DNA from: Bacteroidia bacterium 43-41
GTDB taxonomy: Bacteria > Bacteroidota > Bacteroidia > Bacteroidales > Dysgonomonadaceae
Length of the DNA stretch: 64,000 nucleotides
NCBI GenBank assembly: GCA_001898165.1
Contig: MKTD01000046.1
Location: 1-64,000, forward strand
Direction: 5' to 3'
Every line of letters begins with the position of its first letter. Position 1 is the stretch's first letter. The position numbers were made by a program, and so were the translations under genes. The notes below the pieces were generated by a model that saw nothing but the letters and a program-made list of their open reading frames with translations, did not search any database and was not told where the DNA came from. Positions 7,871 through 16,359 of this stretch are shown piece after piece.

Positions 7871-9661
7871 ATGAAGAATCTAGATTACGGAGTAATAGGA
7901 AATTGCCGCACGGCGGCGTTAGTATCCAAAGAAGGGAGCATCGATTGGCTCTGCCTGCCCGATTTCGATTCGCCTTCGGTTTTCACCAGGCTTTTGGATG
8001 AGGAAAAAGGCGGAAGTTTTGCTTTTCTGGTGTCGGAAGAATATACCATAACACAAACATACCTGGGGAATACCAATATTCTCTCTACCAGGTTTGAAGC
8101 ATCGGAAGGGGCGTTTACCGTTCTGGACTATATGCCCCGATACAAGATAGGCGAACAGAAATATTATTTACCTCCCGAAGTGCACAGGTATTTGCGTGTT
8201 TTATATGGCAAACCCAAAATACGCATACTGTATGATCCGAAAATGAATTATGCCGGAGAAGAGACCATACACAAGGTTTTTCCCAACTACATCAGGACGT
8301 CTTCGACGGTGGATGCGGAAGATAAAATTTACCTCTACTCGAGCGTGGATTTCGATATTATCCTGAGCGGCGAAGAGTTGACGTTGACGGATCATCAGTT
8401 TTTCCTCCTTTCCTACAACCAAAAACTTATAACGATAGATGAGAACCGGATTTTGCTGGAGTACGAGCGTACGAAAGTATATTGGCTTAACTGGACTAAC
8501 CGGTCACGCGAATACAAACAATATGGAGACATGATTAACCGCAGTATGCTGGTGTTGAAACTGATGTCGTACCATTCGGGAGCGATGCTGGCTGCCGTTA
8601 CAACAAGTTTACCCGAAAACATCGGGGAAACCCGTAATTGGGATTACCGTTTCTGCTGGCTTCGCGATGCATCCATGTCGATCGACACCTTGCTGCACAT
8701 GAAACATCACGGTGCGGCCGAGCGATTTATCGGGTTTATAAAACGCATTTTGAAATCGCGTGACGATACTTTTCAGATCATGTACGGAATTCGGGGTGAA
8801 AGAGACCTGACCGAAAAAATTCTTTCTCATTTGGCCGGATACGGGAATTCTCATCCCGTTCGTATCGGGAATGCTGCATATAGCCAGCAGCAAAACGACT
8901 CGCTGGGTTATCTGATGGATGTGATTTACAAATACTACTTGTACTTCCCGGGGACACTGGACGAAGTGGAGGAGATTTGGGAAGTGGTCAGGAATATGGT
9001 ACGGATGGTGTTGAGATCGTGGCGTTCTCCCGATCAGAGTATTTGGGAGTTCCGTACGCGTGAATTGAATTTTGTGTTTTCAAAAGTGATGAGCTGGGTT
9101 GCCCTTGACAGGGCGTCGCTGATTGCGGAACTGCTGCACAAAGATAACTATGCGGCATTGTGGCGCAAAGAAGCAAACGGTATCAAGGAAGAGGTACACG
9201 AAAAGGGTTGGAACGAAGAGTTGCAGTGTTTTACGCAGGCTTATGAGAACATGGATCAGGATTCGTCTCTTTTACTGATGCAGTTTTATGACTTTATTGA
9301 CGCCCGCGACGAACGTTATGTGAAAACCGTGAAGTCCATAAAAGAGAATTTGTTTCACAATGGATTGATGTACCGGTATAAAGCCGAAGACGATTTCGGC
9401 AAACCCGCATCATCGTTCACCATCTGTACGTTTTGGCTGATAGAAGCGCTTTTTGTAATCGGAGAGGTAGATCAGGCACGCGAAATTTTTGAATCGATGA
9501 TCTCTTATTCCAACCATGTGGGATTGTACAGCGAGGACTTGGATTTCGAGACCAAACGTCAGCTCGGGAATTTCCCGCAGGCATACTCTCACCTGGCGTT
9601 CATAAACACGGCTACGCTGCTTTCGGAAGAGAAGGTCCTGTCGAGGTTTATACGACCGTAA
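7871..9661 (+). CDS. GH15 family glycosidase (glucoamylase or trehalase type)
   Basis: A 596-residue glycoside hydrolase family 15 protein. It opens with LDYGVIGNCRTAALVSKEGS and IDWLCLPDFDSPSVF, the N-terminal beta-sandwich signature of the bacterial GH15 group. The (alpha/alpha)6 barrel carries NWDYRFCWLRDASMS. The likely general acid is Glu393 in SIWEFRTREL and the likely base is Glu555 in YSEDLDFETK. No signal peptide, so it acts in the cytoplasm. GH15 includes glucoamylases and, in actinobacteria and others, trehalases. Because the gene converges on otsAB with only 23 bases between stops, a role in turning over trehalose or a related glucoside is attractive (inference). Malto-oligosaccharide hydrolysis remains possible. 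Confidence 0.88.
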   Translation: MKNLDYGVIGNCRTAALVSKEGSIDWLCLPDFDSPSVFTRLLDEEKGGSFAFLVSEEYTITQTYLGNTNILSTRFEASEGAFTVLDYMPRYKIGEQKYYLPPEVHRYLRVLYGKPKIRILYDPKMNYAGEETIHKVFPNYIRTSSTVDAEDKIYLYSSVDFDIILSGEELTLTDHQFFLLSYNQKLITIDENRILLEYERTKVYWLNWTNRSREYKQYGDMINRSMLVLKLMSYHSGAMLAAVTTSLPENIGETRNWDYRFCWLRDASMSIDTLLHMKHHGAAERFIGFIKRILKSRDDTFQIMYGIRGERDLTEKILSHLAGYGNSHPVRIGNAAYSQQQNDSLGYLMDVIYKYYLYFPGTLDEVEEIWEVVRNMVRMVLRSWRSPDQSIWEFRTRELNFVFSKVMSWVALDRASLIAELLHKDNYAALWRKEANGIKEEVHEKGWNEELQCFTQAYENMDQDSSLLLMQFYDFIDARDERYVKTVKSIKENLFHNGLMYRYKAEDDFGKPASSFTICTFWLIEALFVIGEVDQAREIFESMISYSNHVGLYSEDLDFETKRQLGNFPQAYSHLAFINTATLLSEEKVLSRFIRP

Positions 9662-9684
9662 CTATATTATACGTGCTGCTGGAC

Positions 9685-11853
9685 TCATTGAATCAGGTTT
9701 TCAAAAAAAGGAATTACCGAAGATTGAACCGGGATCCGATATTTGGCTACGGGTGAAAAGTGTCCTACTTTTATGCTTATCCCGTGGGGCGGAAGCGCGT
9801 GGAACATATCTTCGTCGGTAGTGTCGTCGCCAATGGCAAGGATAAAGTCATACCTGGCTTTTTGTAAAAGCCGTTTTACTTCGCTGCCCTTGTTGAAGTC
9901 CGGTGATTTGATTTCTACAATTTTATTTCCGGGAACAATCTGCAGGTTCAGGCGTGAAGCCGGCCCCATCAGTGCGTTGATAAGTTGCTTTTCACGCAGT
10001 TCGGCCAGCCATACATCCACATTCCTGTAATGCCAGACCAGCGAAGAGTCTTTTACTTCCATGTGCGAATGCGGGGTTTTATCGATGGTATGCTCCATGA
10101 TTCTGAGGATCTCATCGTCCCATTTTATTTTTTCCTGAACGTTTTTGTGCCATTTGCCGTTTTCTTTGAAAAATGCGCCGTGTTCGGCAGCAAAATCCAG
10201 ATCGAGTCCTTTGAACCACCTGTCCAGCACCTGACGGTCTCTTCCGCTGTTGATAACCACTTTGTTCTTTTTATCGGAAGTCATCTTTTCTAATAAATTC
10301 AATAACTCTTTGGAGGGAACGGCCTCCTCGGGGTTTTTCACGAAAGGCGACAAGGTGCCGTCATAATCGAGCAGAATCAATCTTCCGGAAGCCTGGTCGT
10401 ATGCTTTTTTTATTTGTGTGAGCTGGCGTTTACCTATAATTTTCTGAGAAATTTCTTTGTTTTGCCTGCTTATGTAGAGAAGTTCCTTTACAAAATCGTT
10501 AGCCCATTTTTTTACAGTTTGGGTAGATATCCGTTTTTGCATGTTGTTGAGCCGGACGCGTTGTTCCTTTTTGGACATGGTTAACGCTTGCAGGATGGCC
10601 GCTTCGATTTCTTGTGTGTCGTTCGGATTAATAACGATGGCATCGGTCAACTCGATAGCTGCTCCAGCCATTTCACTGAGTATCAAAACACCGGGCTTTT
10701 CCCGTTTGGAAGCAAGGTATTCTTTGGCCACCAGGTTCATACCGTCACGCAGCGGGGTAACCATTGCAATGTCGGCAATATCGTAAAGTGCTACCAGCTC
10801 GTTAAATGGAAAGCTCTGATAGAAATAATAAACGGGCGTCCAGCCGAGTGTGGAATAGATACCGTTTATTTTACCGATAGACTGGTCTATCTGGATTTTC
10901 AGATCGGCATATCTGTCCACAGCATCGCGTGAGGGCACGACAATCATTGCCAGCGATACCTTTTTATGATATTCGGGATGATGTTCAAGAAAATTGGCAA
11001 ACCCATTCAACCGGTGAAGAATCCCCTTGCTGTAATCGAGCCGGTCAACCGATAAAATAATGGTCTGGTTGCCCAGTTCTCCTATCAGCCTCTCCGATAT
11101 TTTTCTCACATCCGGAAGTGAGGGCGCCTGGTGATACTGTTCATAATTTATGCCCATTGGAAATGCATCTACATGCACGATCCGGTCTTTCAGGCTGATC
11201 TCGTCGAGATTACAGTTCAGGCCGAGAACCCGGTAAATGGCGCTGATAAAATGACGCATATAGTCGTGTGTATGGAACCCGATTAAATCGGCTCCGAGCA
11301 GCCCCTCCAGTACTTCTTCCCTTTCCGGGAGTACACGGAACAGTTCATAAGACGGAAAAGGAATATGGTGAAAATACCCGATATTCACCTTCGGCTTTTT
11401 TTCACGGATTTTTTTCGGCAACAACATCAACTGGTAATCTTGCACCCAGATAATATCGTCGTCCTCGATAAAGGGGAGGGCTTTTTCGCAAAAGAGTGCG
11501 TTGACTTGCCGGTATGTTTCCCAGTATTCGGCTTTGTATTGAATGAACGAGAAAAAATAATGACAAAGCGGCCAGATTGTGCTGTTGCTGTAGCCTTCGT
11601 AATAATTTTCAATCTGTTCGTCGGACAGAAAAACAGGATGATAATTCAACTCGTTCAGCTTTTCCGTAATCTCTTGTTTTTCATTTTCGTCATCCACATG
11701 GATTCCCGGCCATCCCACCCAATGCATCTCTGCATCGGTTTCCAATGAACCTAACCCTGTGGCCAACCCTCCCTCGCTGCGTTTCACAACAAAAGAATCT
11801 TCCTCCCTTTCTATTTTTACAGGAAGCCGGTTTGCTATGATAAGGATTTTCAT
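9685..11853 (-). CDS. otsAB: Fused trehalose-6-phosphate synthase/phosphatase
   Basis: A 722-residue bifunctional cytoplasmic enzyme. The N-terminal GT20 domain (about residues 1-465) makes trehalose 6-phosphate from UDP-glucose and glucose 6-phosphate; motifs are LIIANRLPVKIE, GYFHHIPFPS, IGFHTHDY and TPLRDGMNLVAKEY. The C-terminal HAD phosphatase (about 490-720) has the nucleophile motif LLDYDGTLSPF and the acidic motif IGDDTTDEDMF, releasing free trehalose. I start at the ATG at 11853, which gives MKILIIANRLP. An earlier in-frame start would add 22 residues translated from the 7-base repeat tract upstream and is unlikely. Trehalose usually serves as a compatible solute or stress protectant. 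UDP-glucose is also used by ugd at 20 kb. Confidence 0.93.
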   Translation of the reverse strand: MKILIIANRLPVKIEREEDSFVVKRSEGGLATGLGSLETDAEMHWVGWPGIHVDDENEKQEITEKLNELNYHPVFLSDEQIENYYEGYSNSTIWPLCHYFFSFIQYKAEYWETYRQVNALFCEKALPFIEDDDIIWVQDYQLMLLPKKIREKKPKVNIGYFHHIPFPSYELFRVLPEREEVLEGLLGADLIGFHTHDYMRHFISAIYRVLGLNCNLDEISLKDRIVHVDAFPMGINYEQYHQAPSLPDVRKISERLIGELGNQTIILSVDRLDYSKGILHRLNGFANFLEHHPEYHKKVSLAMIVVPSRDAVDRYADLKIQIDQSIGKINGIYSTLGWTPVYYFYQSFPFNELVALYDIADIAMVTPLRDGMNLVAKEYLASKREKPGVLILSEMAGAAIELTDAIVINPNDTQEIEAAILQALTMSKKEQRVRLNNMQKRISTQTVKKWANDFVKELLYISRQNKEISQKIIGKRQLTQIKKAYDQASGRLILLDYDGTLSPFVKNPEEAVPSKELLNLLEKMTSDKKNKVVINSGRDRQVLDRWFKGLDLDFAAEHGAFFKENGKWHKNVQEKIKWDDEILRIMEHTIDKTPHSHMEVKDSSLVWHYRNVDVWLAELREKQLINALMGPASRLNLQIVPGNKIVEIKSPDFNKGSEVKRLLQKARYDFILAIGDDTTDEDMFHALPPHGISIKVGHFSPVAKYRIPVQSSVIPFFENLIQ

Positions 11854-11866
11854 ACAATTAATTTTA

Positions 11867-11929
11867 GACACAAGACACAAGACACAAGAACTAAAAACGA
11901 AAAATTTTTCACTCTTCACTCTTCACTTT
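11867..11929. repeat. Composite heptamer tract upstream of otsAB
   Basis: Nine consecutive 7-base words in one register. GACACAA occurs three times (11867-11887), followed by GAACTAA and AAACGAA, then an AT word. TCACTCT follows twice (11909-11922), then TCACTTT. The word family changes from purine-rich GANNNAA to pyrimidine-rich TCACTYT halfway without losing the 7-base phase. It begins 14 bases upstream of the chosen otsAB start. Confidence 0.65.
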
Positions 11930-12112
11930 CTTTTTCTTTGAACCAAGACAATTTAATTGTGCCTGCGGGGTGTAATAATGTTCGTACTCGTTTGACATCC
12001 ATAAAATATAACAGTCAGACCTCAAGAAAGATTATTCTTTAACATATTTTTTAGGATTGAAAGAGGTGACTGGCTTTAAATTTTCTGCAAAAACCTAAAA
12101 ACAATGCAATCT

Positions 12113-12144
12113 TTTGCCTGTTCCATATTTTTATAGTAATTTCG
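12113..12144 (+). promoter_or_regulatory. Promoter of nifJ
   Basis: TTTG at 12113-12116, a 20-base spacer, then TAATTTCG at 12137-12144 (one mismatch to TAnnTTTG). The leader to the ATG at 12217 is about 65 bases. Confidence 0.55.
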
Positions 12145-12216
12145 TGGTCAGATTTCACAATACTTATATTCTTCAAGTCTTTCGTAAAATCAAATCAATA
12201 AAATAATCATATTGTC

Positions 12217-15200
12217 ATGACAAAAAAAAGGAACTATCTAACCTGTGACGGTAATCAGGCCGCAGCACATATCGCTTATATGTTTAGTGAAGTGGCTGCT
12301 ATTTACCCGATTACACCTTCATCGACGATGGCAGAGTACATCGATGAATGGGCAGCTGCAGGAAGGAAAAACATTTTCGGGCAACCTGTATTGGTTCAGG
12401 AGATGCAATCCGAAGCCGGAGCGGCAGGTGCCGTTCATGGCTCGTTGCAAGCCGGGGCATTAACATCTACATTTACTGCATCACAGGGTTTATTGTTGAT
12501 GTTGCCCAACATGTATAAAATTGCCGGAGAGTTGCTCCCGGGAGTATTTCACGTATCGGCGCGCGCCATTGCCGCGCAGGCATTGTCCATTTTCGGCGAC
12601 CATCAGGATGTTATGGCGGCACGCCCCACCGGTTTTGCATCGTTTGCTACCGGATCGGTACAGGAAGTGATGGATCTGGCAGCTGTTGCCCATTTGGCGG
12701 CAATAGAAAGCCGGGTACCGTTCCTGCACTTTTTCGACGGCTTCCGCACATCGCACGAAATTCAAAAAATTGAAGCGTTGTCGAGTGAAGAACTTGCTCC
12801 GCTAATCAATCAGGAAGCGCTAGCCGGTTTCAGGCAAAGAGCGTTAAGCCCCGATGCACCCGTTACCAGGGGAACGGCTCAAAACGATGATATCTATTTT
12901 CAATCTCGCGAGGCGGCGAATCCGTTCTACAACGCCGTTCCCGGTATTGTTGAGAAGTACCTCGGGAAACTGTCAGCTATTACCGGACGTAAATACGGGT
13001 TATTCGATTATTACGGCGATCCCGAAGCGGATAGGGTGATCATCGCTATGGGGTCTGTTACTGAAACCATCCGTGAAGTGGTGGACCATAAAAACGCCAA
13101 CGGCGAAAAAGTGGGTATGGTGGCGGTTCACCTGTATCGTCCGTTCAAAGCCGAAGCATTCTTGTCGGTCATCCCAAAAACTGCCGGGAGAATTGCTGTC
13201 CTCGACAGGACCAAAGAGCCCGGCGCAGCCGGACAACCGCTTTACCTGGATGTGAAAGACAGTTTCTACGGAAAAGAAAATGCCCCCGTAATCGTGGGCG
13301 GCATTTACGGTTTGTCCTCAAAAGATACTACTCCGGGACAAATTATATCGGTTTATGATAACCTGGCGATGAAGATGCCGAAGAATGATTTCACTATCGG
13401 AATTGTGGATGATGTGACTTTCAAATCGTTGCCACAGGTTGAGGAAGTTTCGATGGATGAAACTACATACGAAGCCAAGTTTTACGGTTTGGGATCCGAT
13501 GGAACAGTTGGAGCCAACAAAAACTCCATCAAGATTATAGGGGATAATACCGACAAGTATGTGCAGGCCTATTTTGCGTACGACTCTAAAAAATCGGGCG
13601 GATTTACCTGTTCTCACCTCCGTTTTGGCGATAACCGTATCCGCTCCACTTATTTAGTGAATACACCCAACTTTGTTGCCTGCCATGTTCCGGCTTACCT
13701 GCATCTTTATGATGTAACCGCCGGACTGAAAAAAGGAGGGACCTTCCTGCTCAACTCATTGTGGCCTAAAGAAGAAGTCGGCAACTATCTGCCGGACAAC
13801 GTGAAGAGATATATTGCAAAAAACAACATCAAGTTTTACATCATAAATGCAACAAACATTGCTGAAGAGATAGGGTTAGGCAACAGGACCAACACCATTC
13901 TTCAGTCGGCATTTTTCAAAATATCCAACATTATCCCTTATGAACTGGCGGTGGAACAGATGAAAAAATTCATTGTGAAATCGTACGGCCGAAAAGGGGA
14001 AGAAATTATAAAGATGAACTATGCTGCGGTCGATCGCGGAGGGGATGTTGAGGAAGTTGAAGTTCCGCGGGAATGGGCCGATTTGAATGTGGAAACCGTT
14101 CAAAAGGACGATGCACCGGAATTTATTCAAAAAGTTGTTCGCCCTATAAGCGCCCAGCGCGGATATCATTTGCCGGTATCGGCTTTTACAGGCCGTGAAG
14201 ACGGAACGTGGGAACACGGTACAGCCACCTACGAAAAACGAGGTGTTGCCGTTTCTGTTCCTGTTTGGAACCCCGACAACTGTATCCAGTGTAACCAGTG
14301 TGCTTATGTTTGCCCGCACGCTACTATCCGCCCGTTTGTTCTCGATGAGCAAGAACAGAAAGGCCTTGGAGAGGACGTGGCGCTTCTGAAAACGCAAGGA
14401 AAACAATTCGAAGGAACGGCTTTCCGGATTCAGGTGGATGTACTTGATTGTTTGGGTTGTGGTAACTGTGTGGATGTTTGTCCGGGCAAAAAAGGACAAA
14501 ACGCCCTCGAAATGGTACCCATCGCTACGCAATACGATAACCAGAAGAACTGGGATTATATGGTGAAAAACGTCAGCAGCAAGGCTCATCTGGTAGATAC
14601 CAAACTCAACGTGAAGAACTCCCAGTTTGCGAAACCGTTATTTGAATTTTCGGGCGCCTGCTCGGGATGCGGTGAAACTCCGTATATTAAGCTCGTTACG
14701 CAGCTATTCGGCGACCGTATGATGATTGCCAACGCTACCGGGTGTTCGTCTATTTACGGGGCATCGGCTCCCTCAACGCCCTATACCAAAAACGAAGACG
14801 GTAAAGGCCCGACGTGGGCAAACTCGTTGTTTGAGGATAATGCCGAGTTTGGCTTTGGTTTTGTTATCGCTCAGGCAAGCATGCGTAACCGCATCAAGAG
14901 TTTGATGCAGAAAGCCCGTGAATCGGCAGACTTTTCCGAACCGCAGAAAGAACTGTTCGCACAGTGGATCGAAAATAAGGAAAATGGAGAGACTGTAAAA
15001 GAAATTTCGGCTCAGGTAGTGGCAGCACTTAACGGTATGGAAAACGGGATTGCCAAAGAAATCCTCTCGCTCGAAAGGTACCTGACCAAGAAATCCATTT
15101 GGGTGTTTGGCGGTGACGGTTGGGCATACGATATAGGGTTCGGCGGCCTCGACCATGTGTTGGCCATGGGGCAGGATATTAACGTTCTGGTGCTCGATAC

Positions 15201-15759
15201 CGAAGTCTATTCCAATACCGGCGGACAGTCTTCTAAATCTACCCCAACAGCTGCTGTCGCTAAATTTGCCGCTGCCGGGAAACGTATCCGCAAGAAAGAT
15301 TTGGGTATGATTGCGGCAACTTACGGTTACGTATATGTGGCTCAGGTGGCTATGGGCGCCAATCAGGCTCATTACCTGAAAGCGTTGAAGGAAGCGGAAG
15401 AATATAACGGCCCGTCGCTTATCATTGCTTATTCGCCTTGTATCAGCCACGGGTTGAGAAGCGGAATGGGCATGGCTCAAACCGAACAGAAAAAAGCTGT
15501 TGAATGCGGTTATTGGAGTTTGTGGCGCTACAATCCAACACTGGAAGCAGAAGGTAAAAATCCGTTCACGCTCGACAGCAAGGAACCCGATTGGAGCAAG
15601 TTCCGCAACTTCCTGATGGGCGAAGTACGTTATACACAACTGGTAAAATCGTTTCCACACGAAGCCGATGAACTGTTCGAAGCTGCCCGGGAAAACGCAC
15701 AATGGCGCTACCGTTCATACCAGCGAATGGCTAATGCCGCTTTCGAAGTTGAAGAATAA
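12217..15759 (+). CDS. nifJ: Pyruvate:ferredoxin (flavodoxin) oxidoreductase
   Basis: A 1180-residue single-chain PFOR, the full-length form. It oxidatively decarboxylates pyruvate to acetyl-CoA and CO2 and reduces ferredoxin, the standard pyruvate route of anaerobic Bacteroidetes. It opens with CDGNQAAAHIAY and YPITPSS (the alpha-like domain). Two 4Fe-4S motifs follow: CIQCNQCAYVCP near residue 687 and CLGCGNCVDVCP near 745. A third cysteine cluster, CSGCGETPY, lies near 814. The thiamine diphosphate site is GDGWAYDIGFGG near 967 and YSNTGGQSSKSTP near 997. Own promoter upstream and a strong terminator at 15783-15818, so it is monocistronic. Confidence 0.97.
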   Translation: MTKKRNYLTCDGNQAAAHIAYMFSEVAAIYPITPSSTMAEYIDEWAAAGRKNIFGQPVLVQEMQSEAGAAGAVHGSLQAGALTSTFTASQGLLLMLPNMYKIAGELLPGVFHVSARAIAAQALSIFGDHQDVMAARPTGFASFATGSVQEVMDLAAVAHLAAIESRVPFLHFFDGFRTSHEIQKIEALSSEELAPLINQEALAGFRQRALSPDAPVTRGTAQNDDIYFQSREAANPFYNAVPGIVEKYLGKLSAITGRKYGLFDYYGDPEADRVIIAMGSVTETIREVVDHKNANGEKVGMVAVHLYRPFKAEAFLSVIPKTAGRIAVLDRTKEPGAAGQPLYLDVKDSFYGKENAPVIVGGIYGLSSKDTTPGQIISVYDNLAMKMPKNDFTIGIVDDVTFKSLPQVEEVSMDETTYEAKFYGLGSDGTVGANKNSIKIIGDNTDKYVQAYFAYDSKKSGGFTCSHLRFGDNRIRSTYLVNTPNFVACHVPAYLHLYDVTAGLKKGGTFLLNSLWPKEEVGNYLPDNVKRYIAKNNIKFYIINATNIAEEIGLGNRTNTILQSAFFKISNIIPYELAVEQMKKFIVKSYGRKGEEIIKMNYAAVDRGGDVEEVEVPREWADLNVETVQKDDAPEFIQKVVRPISAQRGYHLPVSAFTGREDGTWEHGTATYEKRGVAVSVPVWNPDNCIQCNQCAYVCPHATIRPFVLDEQEQKGLGEDVALLKTQGKQFEGTAFRIQVDVLDCLGCGNCVDVCPGKKGQNALEMVPIATQYDNQKNWDYMVKNVSSKAHLVDTKLNVKNSQFAKPLFEFSGACSGCGETPYIKLVTQLFGDRMMIANATGCSSIYGASAPSTPYTKNEDGKGPTWANSLFEDNAEFGFGFVIAQASMRNRIKSLMQKARESADFSEPQKELFAQWIENKENGETVKEISAQVVAALNGMENGIAKEILSLERYLTKKSIWVFGGDGWAYDIGFGGLDHVLAMGQDINVLVLDTEVYSNTGGQSSKSTPTAAVAKFAAAGKRIRKKDLGMIAATYGYVYVAQVAMGANQAHYLKALKEAEEYNGPSLIIAYSPCISHGLRSGMGMAQTEQKKAVECGYWSLWRYNPTLEAEGKNPFTLDSKEPDWSKFRNFLMGEVRYTQLVKSFPHEADELFEAARENAQWRYRSYQRMANAAFEVEE

Positions 15760-15782
15760 CAATGAGGCATTTTTGAATATGT

Positions 15783-15818
15783 AAAAGCGATACGCCGGCT
15801 GGCGTTTCGCTTTTTTTA
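15783..15818 (+). terminator. Intrinsic terminator of nifJ
   Basis: A GC-rich hairpin: arms AAAGCGATACGCC and GGCGTTTCGCTTT around a GGCT loop, with one mismatch. It is followed by a T-run at 15811-15817. It begins 24 bases after the nifJ stop. Confidence 0.88.
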
Positions 15819-15841
15819 CCGGACGTTTCAATTTGTACCGT

Positions 15842-15849
15842 TACATTTG
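15842..15849 (+). promoter_or_regulatory. Candidate -7 box for aroQ
   Basis: TACATTTG, an exact TAnnTTTG match, 17 bases before the aroQ ATG and just after the nifJ terminator. No -33 TTTG at proper spacing. Confidence 0.45.
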
Positions 15850-15865
15850 ATAAACAAACAAAACA

Positions 15866-16297
15866 ATGAAAATTCAGATTATCAACGGCCCAAATCTTAA
15901 TCTCTTGGGAATGAGGGAGCCGGATATTTACGGAGATCAATCGTTCTCAAGCTATTTTAAAAGGTTGCAGGAAGCGTTTCCCGAAATCGGGTTGCACTAT
16001 TATCAATCGAACGTTGAAGGGGAGATCATCAACAAGATCCACGAAACCGGATTTGATTACGACGGCATAATTCTCAATGCCGGTGGTTATACCCATACTT
16101 CGGTTGCTATCCGCGATGCGATAAAAGCGGTGAGAACTCCGGTGATTGAAGTGCATATCTCCAACGTTTATGATCGGGAAGAGTTCCGCCATCAATCTAT
16201 GATCTCGGCAGTTTGTGCAGGGGTGATCGGCGGATTTGGGCTTAACTCCTATCGTTTAGCTATCGAAGCCATAAAAATAGCAAACAAAACTACCTGA
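15866..16297 (+). CDS. aroQ: Type II 3-dehydroquinate dehydratase
   Basis: A 143-residue cytoplasmic shikimate-pathway enzyme converting 3-dehydroquinate to 3-dehydroshikimate. It has the family start IINGPNLNLLGMREPDIYG with catalytic Tyr22, the NAGGYTHTS loop at about 71-79, and the catalytic histidine at 97 in IEVHISNV. REEFRHQS follows. Type II enzymes form dodecamers of short chains, and the length fits. Not clustered with other aro genes; pyk follows after 62 bases. Confidence 0.97.
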   Translation: MKIQIINGPNLNLLGMREPDIYGDQSFSSYFKRLQEAFPEIGLHYYQSNVEGEIINKIHETGFDYDGIILNAGGYTHTSVAIRDAIKAVRTPVIEVHISNVYDREEFRHQSMISAVCAGVIGGFGLNSYRLAIEAIKIANKTT

Positions 16298-16359
16298 AAA
16301 ATGTTTATTGTTCAATAGTTATTCGGTTGTAATTCGATGGAATAACGTAACATAAAAAA

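Larger units (their letters stand above)
11854..12216. other. 363-base intergenic region between otsAB and nifJ
   Basis: A divergent intergenic region. Next to otsAB it holds a 63-base heptamer tract (11867-11929). The middle (about 11940-12110) shows no open frame or strong hairpin. The right part has the nifJ promoter (12113-12144) and a roughly 65-base AT-rich leader. I found no convincing minus-strand promoter for otsAB; it may lie within or beyond the repeat tract. Confidence 0.6.

Noticed and set aside
9662-9684. Terminator between the GH15 gene and otsAB
   Set aside because: The 23-base gap holds no stable hairpin or T-run on either strand.
13876-14589. Minus-strand open frame (237 codons) inside nifJ
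   Set aside because: Antisense shadow of conserved PFOR sequence including the Fe-S motifs.
14773-15702. Long minus-strand open frame (309 codons) inside nifJ
   Set aside because: It lies entirely antisense to a conserved enzyme, has no family similarity, and its composition mirrors the nifJ codons.
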